26,917 bases of DNA from positions 1-26,917 of the forward strand of contig DLAL01000039.1 in assembly GCA_002493945.1 (NCBI GenBank), written 5' to 3'. The notes beneath the pieces were generated by a model that saw only the letters and a list, made by a program, of their open reading frames with translations, was not told where the DNA came from and did no database searches. Below, one piece after another: positions 8,122 to 15,540 of the stretch. Source of the DNA: Porphyromonadaceae bacterium UBA7048 (GTDB lineage Bacteria > Bacteroidota > Bacteroidia > Bacteroidales > Muribaculaceae). The first letter of the stretch is position 1. Every line of letters begins with the position of its first letter. The position numbers and the translations under genes were made by a program.

Positions 8122-9300
8122 TCATTCGACAGTCACACGCAGCGGCTCGGCCTGACGGGCGGCGTAGTCGAGCAGGTACTGCTGCCAGGCTTCGGGGGTG
8201 GTGATGTCCGCACGGTCCCAGGCGAAGCCCCAGCTGTAGTTCAGTGTGTCGCCTGGAGCGAGCGTCGTCATGGCCACGATGTGTCCCTGCTTCTCCACGA
8301 TGCTGTCGGCGCCGTTCATCACCACGCCGAGCATGGCGCGGCCATTGTCGGGACCTTGCGTCGGGTCGCTGTATGCCAGAATGCCCTTCGCTGCGTCAGT
8401 GAATACGGGGCTGTCGTCGCGCAGCGGCACACCGGCAGCCACAGTCACGGGAGCCGTCAGGCCGTCGTACCATACGCGGGCCGTGTTGAGATGGCGTCCG
8501 GCGTCGAGCGTGATGATGCGGTGCTCGGTCACTGCAGTGTCGGCACCGACGGCGCGTGGAGCGTAGTCCAGACGCAGACCGAAGCGGAGCGGACCGTTGT
8601 CGGTCACCTCGGCCTTGTCATAGCACCAGGCGAACGCCAGCGAGTCGTTCACCACAGGCACGGCCACTCCGGCACCAAGGCTCGGCCCTACGGCATAGCA
8701 GTCCATGCCCAGGCCGTGGTCTACATGATAGGTGAAGGACTGTATATAATCCTCGGCCATAGCGGGGTCGACGGCGCGGAGCGAGTCCACACGCTTCCAT
8801 GCGGCAGGGTCGCATTGGGCACCGTAAAGCACTTCCAGTATCTGGTCGGAAGTCGGATGCTTGAAGAAAATGTCGTAGCCGAAAGCACGCTCACCATTGC
8901 GCTGTGTGGCCGGACCGTAGGCGCGGAAGCCCACAAGCTCGTTCTCCCATGCCACGTCGTCGGCACGCTCGGGATATACACGGCCCGTCGTCAGAGCATG
9001 ATAGACATGTGCGCTGTCGGCGGCCGCCACGGAGAACGTACATTCGTCGCCTGCCGCCACATCGGCCGTGAAGAGCAGACGGCCGTCGGAAGTCAGCTGC
9101 GACGGTATCTCGCGGCCGCTCGCATCGGTCACATACAGGTAGCCGGAGCCAAGACGCTCTTTGAGCTGTCCGGCATCAAGCATCACAAGCCCGGCCTTGC
9201 GGTCGAGCTTGCTGTCGTTTGCCACACGCACCTTCACGCCTCCGTCCTGACAGGCGGCCAGCGCGAGGCCAAGTGCTGCGATAATAAGGTAATTCTTCAT
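8122..9300 (-). CDS. DUF4861 family lipoprotein
   Basis: Exported lipoprotein of 392 residues; the signal peptide ends in the lipobox LAAC with Cys17. The body matches what I recall of the DUF4861 family, found in Bacteroidetes carbohydrate-use loci, often beside unsaturated uronyl hydrolases (GH88/GH105). Features include YHVDHGLGMDCYAVGPSLGAG in the middle and YSWGFAWDRADI near the end. No catalytic motif is established from the sequence. The gene starts only three bases after the stop of the GH88-like remnant, so the two were or are cotranscribed. The frame is intact along its whole length, unlike its two upstream neighbours. The true role (enzyme or binding protein) is unknown. Confidence 0.8.
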   Translation of the reverse strand: MKNYLIIAALGLALAACQDGGVKVRVANDSKLDRKAGLVMLDAGQLKERLGSGYLYVTDASGREIPSQLTSDGRLLFTADVAAGDECTFSVAAADSAHVYHALTTGRVYPERADDVAWENELVGFRAYGPATQRNGERAFGYDIFFKHPTSDQILEVLYGAQCDPAAWKRVDSLRAVDPAMAEDYIQSFTYHVDHGLGMDCYAVGPSLGAGVAVPVVNDSLAFAWCYDKAEVTDNGPLRFGLRLDYAPRAVGADTAVTEHRIITLDAGRHLNTARVWYDGLTAPVTVAAGVPLRDDSPVFTDAAKGILAYSDPTQGPDNGRAMLGVVMNGADSIVEKQGHIVAMTTLAPGDTLNYSWGFAWDRADITTPEAWQQYLLDYAARQAEPLRVTVE

Positions 9301-9303
9301 AGA

Positions 9304-9804
9304 TTATCTGATAAAGGCAAGAAGGCCCTTGCCTTCTTCGTTTAGTTTCTTCATGCGCATCAGTGCCTCTATATAGTAGTAGTCGGCATAGATGATGGAG
9401 GCGTCGATTTCGCTGCCTGCCGGATGGAAGCCAAGGTCGTGGTCGAAAGCCGGAGCCTTCGAGAGATATTCGAGCGACGCCGTGTATTTCTCGGCCTGTT
9501 CACGCATCACCGTGCCACCTGTGGCCTCATAGGCATACCACAGTATGCCGGGCCAGAAACCCGAGCACCATTCGTCGGGAGTAGCCTTGCGGCAGTGCCA
9601 TACACTGTCTGTCAGGGCTATATTACGGGGCATCATCGTATAGTCGGTGCTGTCTGCGGAAAGCTGGCTGAGGCTGCGGCCTATCTGGCGAGTGCAGTAG
9701 CCGAGGTCACCCTCCACGTCGACTTTCGTTTCTGTCGACGCGGCCGCACAAGATGCAAGGAACGCTGATATTGCCATGATTAAGGTTAAACGTGAGAGTT
9801 TCAT
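9304..9804 (-). pseudogene. GH88-type unsaturated glucuronyl hydrolase with large in-frame internal deletion
   Basis: Open frame of 166 residues with a lipoprotein signal (LASC, Cys19). Residues 80-126 match the N-terminal part of GH88 enzymes (CSGFWPGILWYAYEAT, then DHDLGF). Residues 127-152 match their extreme C-terminus (HPAGSEID, then YADYYYIEALMRMKKL). Intact family members have roughly 400 residues, so about 230 residues between DHDLGF and HPAGSEID are absent, with the frame preserved. The loss removes the central barrel helices and the second conserved aspartate of the family; only Asp123 in HDLGF remains. The apparent junction is near base 9426/9427. The product could be made and exported but should not be active. 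The stop is three bases before the DUF4861 start. Family assignment is by recalled motifs. Confidence 0.8.
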
Positions 9805-9880
9805 TGTATGACACCTAAGAGTTTTAGATAGTTTTAACTGAATAAGGTTTAATCTGTGTTGAGAATTTTTTTCGGAGAGT

Positions 9881-9906
9881 GCGACCTCATTTGATTCTGA
9901 GGTCGC
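9881..9906. terminator. Hairpin upstream of the GH88 remnant, possible old terminator
   Basis: A perfect 9-bp inverted repeat GCGACCTCA/TGAGGTCGC with an 8-base loop. It lies between the end of the GH43 relic and the start of the GH88 remnant. There is no good T-tract on either side, so it may be a weak or Rho-assisted terminator, or a processing hairpin. Confidence 0.4.
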
Positions 9907-9932
9907 TGTTTAATACGTCTATCCATCCTCTT

Positions 9933-10103
9933 TCACTCGCTCCGGCGGCCTTCGGGATTGTCGGTCTTTATCATGAAGATGCCGAAGTCGGGGTCGCCCC
10001 AGTAGATGTAGTACTCTCCGTCATGCTCACGTATGCACGGCGCCCACACGCCCTTGCCGTGACGCGGCGCGGCGTCGTAGTAGTCCGTCGGGGGATTAGT
10101 TGT
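9933..10103 (-). pseudogene. Relic of a GH43 glycoside hydrolase
   Basis: A 56-codon open stretch between a TAA (10106-10104) and a TGA (9935-9933) has no start codon of its own but encodes a recognisable GH43 segment: HGKGVWAPCIREHDGEYY, then IYWGDPDFGIFMIKTDNPEG. This is the second-blade region of the five-bladed propeller, about 50 residues of an enzyme that normally has 300-500 or more. Everything before and after is missing. Third codon positions are GC-rich as in real genes here. It lies between the regulator gene and the GH88 remnant, so a former hydrolase gene has been almost wholly deleted. Subfamily and substrate cannot be given. Confidence 0.72.
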
Positions 10104-10104
10104 T

Positions 10105-10143
10105 TAAGAATGTGAGATTGACAGTATCATAAGAATGTGATAC
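10105..10143. repeat. 11-bp direct repeat plus short hairpin next to the GH43 relic
   Basis: TAAGAATGTGA occurs at 10105-10115 and again at 10130-10140. The second copy lies in an inverted repeat, GTATCA (10124-10129) with TGATAC (10138-10143). The element sits between the stop of the regulator gene (10149) and the GH43 relic, where the 5' part of the GH43 gene would have been. Confidence 0.5.
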
Positions 10144-10148
10144 TCTGC

Positions 10149-12800
10149 TCAGGCCTGCCGGTTCTTCATATACTCGGCCGGAGTGATGCCTGTGATGCTC
10201 TTGAAGTGGCGGAAGAACGACGCCCTCGAGGTGAATCCGCACTTCTGCGAAAGGGCCGACAGAGTGTAGCGCGACACGTCCTCGCCGCCGACCAGATGCT
10301 TGAATTCTTCCACGCGGTATCCGTTCACGTAGTCGTACCAGCTCTTCTTCAGATACTGGTTGAAGAGATAGGACAGTGCGTGCGACGTGGTGCCGGCCAT
10401 CTCGGCGAGCTCGCTGCTCTTCAGGTCGGGATTGAGATAGGGACGCTCATCCTTCATGATTCTGTCGATGACCTTCAGCAGACGGCGGCACTCCTCGTCA
10501 GACAGACGGGTGGTGCGGTAACGCTGCTTCCGGTCTTCCTCGCTATCGTCGCCGCTCTTGTCCTCGGCGCCCCCGGCAGAGGCCCCGTAGCCCCGGCAGC
10601 TGCGGCTGACCAGCACGAAGGCCGCGGCGAGCACCATCACAACAAGCGCCACGGTCACCAGCAGCGGAAGCGACAGCACGCCCGGCTTGCGGACATGTAT
10701 CACCGTCTCCGACGCCGCGTCGCCGTGCCGGCGCAGACGCAGGTCGTAGTCGCCCGGCGACAGGTCATAGTAGTGTATCGGCTGAAGGCCGCTCGCCGTG
10801 CGCCAGTCCTCGTCCACACCGTCGAGCTTGTACCCTACCGTGCTGTGACGCGAGTCCACATAGTCGAAGTTGGCAAAGCGTATCTCAAGGTCCTTCTCAT
10901 CGGCAGTCAGTTCTATCGTACGCCCGGTCGACGGATCGTGCGCCAGACGCTGATAGATTGACTTGCCGTTGGCCATCAGGTCGCTTATCACCACCGGCGC
11001 CACCTCTCCGGGCTGCGAGCGCAGATTCTCGCGGTCAAGGCGCAGCAGTCCCTCGCTGTTGCCGAACCACAGCAGGCCGGCGTCATCCTCGGCCACGAAA
11101 GCAGTCATCGGAGGCGATGGCATGGCCGGATAGCTCAGGTGGCCGAAGTCCGTCAGCTGCAGATTGGAGTGGAACACCGGTCCGCGGTCAGGCACAAAGT
11201 AGAGCGTATGGCGCGAATCCTCGAAGACATCGCGCACCTTCGTCTTGCTGATGAAGCCTCGGGGGAAGCGGTCGGCATGGAGTGTCTTGCCGTCCCACAT
11301 GGCCATGCCGTTCTCGGTGCACACCCAGCCGCGTCCGGCGCTGTCGAAGTATATCTCGTAGACGTTGCCTTCGGGCAACTGCGAGCTGGTGGCGTCATAC
11401 CGGCCGGTCAGGCGCCCGTCGGTGAAGCGGTACAGCCCTTCGGATGTGGCCACCCACATATTGCCGGTGCTGTCGTACTCGACGGCGAAAACCGACACCG
11501 AAGGCTTTATCACGGCCGGGGCGAAGGGCGTCACCGAAGTCTCGCCCGAGCCAGTAAGCTCGAGCCTGTGCATGCCTCCGTTATAAGTCCCGACGTAGAA
11601 CGCCCTGCCGGCGCGGTCACGGTCCTCGGTGATGCAGAATACGATGTTAGACCCCAGCTGACCGCTGCCGTAGTGTCCCGTACGACGGCGCTTCTCGTCT
11701 ACGTAGTAGAGTCCGTCACGGGTGCCGATGAGCTTGAATCCGTCGCCGATGTACACGGCGCGCACGGCCTTGTGGGCCGTGCTGAACAGACCCGGCTCAA
11801 CGTAGGTCTTGAAGAGTTCGGTGTGGTGAGGCGTGTACTGAACGCCCATAGCGTAGTATCCCAGCCACATCAGGCCGGCATCATCGACCAGCAGGGAATA
11901 CACCGAGTTCGAGTTCAGCCGCGGCTCCGAGCCGCTGCTCATGCTCAGATGCCCTGCGTCGGCTCCGCGGACTATGTCATACACGTACACGCCGTCGCCG
12001 TCAGTGGCCACGTAGAGCTTGCCGCCGGCAGTGCACAGACGTGTTATCACTGATGTGCCGAAGGCAAGCGGAGTACCGAACCGACCAGTCGAAGTGTCAA
12101 ACGGAAGCACACCGTCGCCGCGCGTGGCCACGTACAGCGTGTCGCCGCTTCCGGCCATACATATACCCGGAGCCTTCACCGGAAGCTGATAACGGTTGAT
12201 TGAGTCAGTCCGGCAGTCCATCAGATAGAGGTCGTGCGAGCCGAGTATCCACAGACTGTCGCTGCTCGCTGCCGAAAGCCCGAACACCTCATTGTCAGGC
12301 GAAAGTATGTCAGGCTTGAGAAGAGAGTGCGTCAGACGGTCATTCCGCGTATCATATTTGAAAAGGCCCTCACGCGCACCTATATACAGAATATCGCCCT
12401 TGTCGCCCTCCGACACCGACATGGCGTTGATGATACTGTTTATACGCTCCGGAAAAAGCGGAACCAACTCGTCCGACAAGCTTTTAAGCACATAGACGCC
12501 CTGACGGTTGCCGGCATAGATGTCGCGGTCGCCGGCCCCGGTGATCACGTTCACGCGTCTGGGGTCAAGCTCATCGCCGGGTATTGAATATGACTTGATA
12601 TGGTTTCCGTCGAAGCGGTCAAGGCCGCGTTCAGTTCCGAACCACACATAACCGACTGAATCCTTGTATATTGCATTTACCAGAAGGTCACTCAACCCGT
12701 CCTCGGTCGTCAGAGACTTTAGCTCAGTGTTGCCGGCCCGTAAAGTTATGCCGATAGATAATATGCAGAATAAAATGTATAATCGAAGGGGTCGTAGCAT
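10149..12800 (-). CDS. Membrane-tethered propeller-Y_Y_Y-AraC regulator without kinase domain
   Basis: Sensor-regulator of 883 residues. A signal peptide (residues 1-22) is followed by a long periplasmic beta-propeller of two-component-regulator type, with repeats such as GYVWFGTERGLDRFDG, NMWVATSEGLYRF and LLWFGNSEGLLRLD. A Y_Y_Y-like domain (YKLDGVDEDWR, then YYDLSPGDYDLRLRR) lies at about 640-700, one membrane helix at about 709-733, an acidic cytoplasmic linker, and an AraC-type helix-turn-helix domain from about 772 to the end (SRASFFRHFKSITGITPAEY). Typical hybrid two-component systems of Bacteroides have histidine kinase, receiver and AraC domains after the membrane helix; here kinase and receiver are absent and the frame is intact. 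It probably bound a glycan fragment in the periplasm and controlled the adjacent carbohydrate genes. Confidence 0.9.
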   Translation of the reverse strand: MLRPLRLYILFCILSIGITLRAGNTELKSLTTEDGLSDLLVNAIYKDSVGYVWFGTERGLDRFDGNHIKSYSIPGDELDPRRVNVITGAGDRDIYAGNRQGVYVLKSLSDELVPLFPERINSIINAMSVSEGDKGDILYIGAREGLFKYDTRNDRLTHSLLKPDILSPDNEVFGLSAASSDSLWILGSHDLYLMDCRTDSINRYQLPVKAPGICMAGSGDTLYVATRGDGVLPFDTSTGRFGTPLAFGTSVITRLCTAGGKLYVATDGDGVYVYDIVRGADAGHLSMSSGSEPRLNSNSVYSLLVDDAGLMWLGYYAMGVQYTPHHTELFKTYVEPGLFSTAHKAVRAVYIGDGFKLIGTRDGLYYVDEKRRRTGHYGSGQLGSNIVFCITEDRDRAGRAFYVGTYNGGMHRLELTGSGETSVTPFAPAVIKPSVSVFAVEYDSTGNMWVATSEGLYRFTDGRLTGRYDATSSQLPEGNVYEIYFDSAGRGWVCTENGMAMWDGKTLHADRFPRGFISKTKVRDVFEDSRHTLYFVPDRGPVFHSNLQLTDFGHLSYPAMPSPPMTAFVAEDDAGLLWFGNSEGLLRLDRENLRSQPGEVAPVVISDLMANGKSIYQRLAHDPSTGRTIELTADEKDLEIRFANFDYVDSRHSTVGYKLDGVDEDWRTASGLQPIHYYDLSPGDYDLRLRRHGDAASETVIHVRKPGVLSLPLLVTVALVVMVLAAAFVLVSRSCRGYGASAGGAEDKSGDDSEEDRKQRYRTTRLSDEECRRLLKVIDRIMKDERPYLNPDLKSSELAEMAGTTSHALSYLFNQYLKKSWYDYVNGYRVEEFKHLVGGEDVSRYTLSALSQKCGFTSRASFFRHFKSITGITPAEYMKNRQA

Positions 12801-12827
12801 TTAGTTTTTTATGGTAAAAGATAATTA

Positions 12828-12835
12828 CAAAAATA
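12828..12835 (-). promoter_or_regulatory. Probable -7 box for the regulator gene
   Basis: Minus-strand TATTTTTG at 12835-12828 fits TAnnTTTG. The expected start site lies roughly 20 bases before the ATG at 12800. No clear TTTG is found at the -33 position, so the match is partial. Confidence 0.4.
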
Positions 12836-12951
12836 TATAAAAACTTCCATCGTCAGAAATCGCTTAACATTCCTTAACACCATGTGTGCCCACTCATTCA
12901 CAAAAACCGCTGCGGAGGCAATAAATCACCCCGATTTCTGTTAAATAAACG

Positions 12952-13038
12952 TACGGACATGCTGTCGGCAGGCCGCGACGAAACGCCGGAACACCTCACT
13001 CGGCGTCCGCGAAACATACGGACGTGACTCCGACAGCA
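12952..13038. other. GC-rich nested inverted-repeat element upstream of manA
   Basis: In an otherwise AT-rich intergenic region, this stretch holds a 9-bp outer inverted repeat (12960-12968 with 13030-13038), an inner one (12983-12988 with 13001-13006) and a 6-bp one (13004-13009 with 13019-13024). The last two share bases 13004-13006 and exclude each other. TACGGAC is also directly repeated at 12952 and 13017. It would lie in the manA leader if transcribed from the left. It is not a recognisable tRNA, riboswitch or insertion-sequence end. Confidence 0.4.
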
Positions 13039-13095
13039 CGGACCGAGACATTCTTATTGGAATTATTTCATCACATTTCTAAATATCAGTCATTT

Positions 13096-14067
13096 ATGAT
13101 ATACCGTTTTGAACCTATCCTCAAATCCACCATATGGGGCGGCGAACGCATAGCCTCATTCAAGGGCCTTGAAGTCGAGGACAAGACCGTCGGCGAAAGC
13201 TGGGAGATATCCGGCGTAAAAGGCAACGTATCAGTCGTAGCTGACGGCCCAGACGCCGGAATGTCGCTCAACGACCTCATCGACCGCGACCCCGACGGCA
13301 TCCTCGGTCACAAGAACCACGAGCGCTTCGGCAAGGAATTTCCGCTGCTGATCAAGTTCATCGACGCACGTGCCGACCTCTCCATCCAGGTTCATCCTGA
13401 CGACCGTCTGGCCGAGGCACGCCACAACTCGAAGGGTAAGACCGAAATGTGGTACGTCATCGACGCTACGGACGACGCACACCTCCGTTCGGGCCTCAGC
13501 GCGCAGCTCGACCCCGAGAAATACGTAAAAGCCGTCGAGGACAACACCATCTGCGACTACCTCACCGACTACAACGTCACCCCCGGCAATGTGTTCTTCC
13601 TCCCTGCAGGCCGCATCCACAGCATCGGCGCAGGCTGCTTCATAGCCGAGATTCAGCAGACTTCCGACATCACCTACCGCATATACGACTTCAACCGCCG
13701 CGACGCCAAGGGCAACCTCCGCCAGCTCCACACACAGGAAGCCAAGGACGCCATCGACTACACCGTCCTGCCCGACTACCGAACGGACTACAAGGAGAAC
13801 GACAACGCCCTCAATCCGCTCGTCGACTGCCCCTACTTCAACGTAGCCCTGCTCGACGTCGACCGCGACCACACTGTCGAGCTCGCAGATGTCGACTCAT
13901 TCACCATCATCATCGGCGTGGAAGGCTCCGTCGAAGTGACCGCCGACGGCTGCACCGCCACAGTTGAGGCCGGTCGCACCGTCCTCATCCCTGCTTCGGC
14001 AGCACACATAGCTGTCCGCGGCCTCTCCGACAAGGCTCGCGCCATCACGGCACGCATCGAGGAATAA
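13096..14067 (+). CDS. manA: Class I mannose-6-phosphate isomerase
   Basis: Zinc-dependent cytoplasmic isomerase of 323 residues, interconverting fructose-6-phosphate and mannose-6-phosphate for mannose use and GDP-mannose supply. The short Bacteroidetes form is evident from MIYRFEPILKSTIWGG at the start, GESWEIS, the metal-binding IQVHPDD, and GKTEMWYV. FFLPAGRIHSIGAGC matches the active-site region. The C-terminal cupin half ends in VLIPASAAH. The ATG at 13096 is chosen because homologues begin there; an in-frame ATG at 13024 would add 24 residues unlike the family. No clear TAnnTTTG box is visible before it. It is convergent with radA across a bidirectional terminator and divergent from the regulator gene. 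Confidence 0.95.
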   Translation: MIYRFEPILKSTIWGGERIASFKGLEVEDKTVGESWEISGVKGNVSVVADGPDAGMSLNDLIDRDPDGILGHKNHERFGKEFPLLIKFIDARADLSIQVHPDDRLAEARHNSKGKTEMWYVIDATDDAHLRSGLSAQLDPEKYVKAVEDNTICDYLTDYNVTPGNVFFLPAGRIHSIGAGCFIAEIQQTSDITYRIYDFNRRDAKGNLRQLHTQEAKDAIDYTVLPDYRTDYKENDNALNPLVDCPYFNVALLDVDRDHTVELADVDSFTIIIGVEGSVEVTADGCTATVEAGRTVLIPASAAHIAVRGLSDKARAITARIEE

Positions 14068-14087
14068 ACCGTTAAATTCCATCATAA

Positions 14088-14147
14088 TCGAACAAAAAGA
14101 GAGGGGCATCATCCGACGGACGATGCCCCTATGCTTTTGTTCTTTTT
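14088..14147. terminator. Bidirectional terminator between manA and radA
   Basis: A 9-bp GC-rich stem AGGGGCATC (14102-14110) with GATGCCCCT (14122-14130) contains an inner TCCG/CGGA pair. It is flanked by an A-rich left side (AAAAAG) and a T-rich right side (CTTTTGTTCTTTTTT). T-tracts follow the hairpin on both strands, so it can end both convergent genes. Confidence 0.88.
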
Positions 14148-14150
14148 TCC

Positions 14151-15533
14151 TCAGCCGAAAAGCTCGCGGAAGGCATCGGCCACACGCGACACCTCGTGGA
14201 TGCGGATGGAGAGATTCGACGTGTCGAATCCCTTGAGATTGCCCGACGGTATGAGGATATCGGTCAGACCGAGTTTGTCGGCTTCGGTGATGCGCTGCTC
14301 TATGCGCGTGACAGGACGGATTTCGCCCGAAAGTCCCACCTCGCCTGTCATGCACCATCCGCGCCCTATGGCCATATCGACGTTGCTCGACAGGATAGAG
14401 GCTATGACTGCAAGGTCGAGCGCAGGGTCATTCACCCTCAGACCTCCGGCGATGTTGAGGAACACGTCCTTGGCGCCGAGCTTGAAGCCGACGCGCTTCT
14501 CCAGCACAGCTAACAGCATGTTCATGCGCTTGGGGTCGTAGCCCGTCACCGAGCGCTGGGGCGTCCCGTAGGCGGCAGTGCTGACCAGCGCCTGCACTTC
14601 GATGAGGAAAGGCCGTATGCCCTCGAGCGTCACATCCGTCGACACGCCGCTCAGCTCATCGTCGGTGTTGCGCGACATCAGCATCTCCGACGGATTGGAC
14701 ACCTCGCGCAGTCCGCGCTGGCACATCTCGTAGATGCCGATTTCCGAGGTGCTGCCGAAGCGGTTCTTGATGGCACGCAGCAGGCGGTAGGCATACTGGT
14801 GGTCGCCCTCGAACTGCAGCACCGCATCGACGATGTGCTCCAGCACTTTCGGACCGGCGATGCTGCCCTCCTTATTGATATGTCCTATCAGCAGTACGGG
14901 CACGCCCGACTCCTTGGCGAAGCGCAGCAGCGATGCGGCACATTCGCGCACCTGGCTCACACTGCCGGCCGACGAGTCGAGAGTCTCCGTGGCGATGGTC
15001 TGTATCGAGTCCACCACCACGATATCGGGCTGCACTTCGGCTATATGTTCGTAGATATTCTCAAGTACGGTCTCGCAGACGATGTAGACGTTCTCGCTGC
15101 TCCGGCCTATGCGGTCGGCCCGCAGCTTGATCTGCGTGGCGCTCTCCTCGCCCGACACGTACAGCACCCTGCGCGTGCGGAATGCCAGCAGGCTCTGGAG
15201 CACGAGCGTCGACTTGCCTATGCCCGGCTCGCCGCCGAGCAGCACGATGGACCCTCTGACCAGACCGCCCCCGAGAACGCGGTTGAACTCCTCGCCCGGC
15301 AGACGGTAGCGCGGTTCGTCGACAGCCTCTATCATGTTGACGGGCCTCGGCACGGCCTTCGGGCGCTGGCCCGACATACTCCCGGCAGCCGACGGAGCGG
15401 CCGGAGCGGCGGCCACACGTTCCTCTACCATCGTATTCCAGTCGCCGCACGAGGGGCACTTGCCCACCCACTTGGGCGAATCGGCTCCGCACGACGTGCA
15501 GAACCACATGGTCTTCTGCTTCAGTTTCGCCAT
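14151..15533 (-). CDS. radA: DNA repair protein RadA
   Basis: Cytoplasmic RecA-related ATPase of 460 residues that helps branch migration in homologous recombination. The N-terminal C4 zinc finger has Cys12, Cys15, Cys26 and Cys29 (CTSCG and CPSCG). The Walker A motif GGEPGIGKST spans 100-109, followed by the Walker B region IVVVDSIQTI. The RadA-specific KNRFG is at 256-260, and a C-terminal Lon-like domain follows (LAVIASILSS, then GEVGLSGEIRPV). Length is normal. It starts seven bases after the stop of the PorT-like barrel gene, making it the third gene of a minus-strand operon; mixing a recombination gene with envelope genes is a matter of gene order, not obvious function. Confidence 0.97.
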   Translation of the reverse strand: MAKLKQKTMWFCTSCGADSPKWVGKCPSCGDWNTMVEERVAAAPAAPSAAGSMSGQRPKAVPRPVNMIEAVDEPRYRLPGEEFNRVLGGGLVRGSIVLLGGEPGIGKSTLVLQSLLAFRTRRVLYVSGEESATQIKLRADRIGRSSENVYIVCETVLENIYEHIAEVQPDIVVVDSIQTIATETLDSSAGSVSQVRECAASLLRFAKESGVPVLLIGHINKEGSIAGPKVLEHIVDAVLQFEGDHQYAYRLLRAIKNRFGSTSEIGIYEMCQRGLREVSNPSEMLMSRNTDDELSGVSTDVTLEGIRPFLIEVQALVSTAAYGTPQRSVTGYDPKRMNMLLAVLEKRVGFKLGAKDVFLNIAGGLRVNDPALDLAVIASILSSNVDMAIGRGWCMTGEVGLSGEIRPVTRIEQRITEADKLGLTDILIPSGNLKGFDTSNLSIRIHEVSRVADAFRELFG

Positions 15534-15540
15534 AGCAGTG

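Noticed and set aside
8116..9345. 409-codon plus-strand open frame opposite the DUF4861 gene
   Set aside because: The minus strand encodes a lipoprotein with intact signal and family motifs; the opposite frame is composition-driven.
9936..10103. Intact small gene at the GH43 segment
   Set aside because: No start codon and only a fragment of a much larger enzyme domain; treated as a relic.
12960..13038. tRNA-like cloverleaf before manA
   Set aside because: The outer stem is 9 bp, no T-loop GTTCRA motif or proper anticodon arm is present, and the inner stems overlap.
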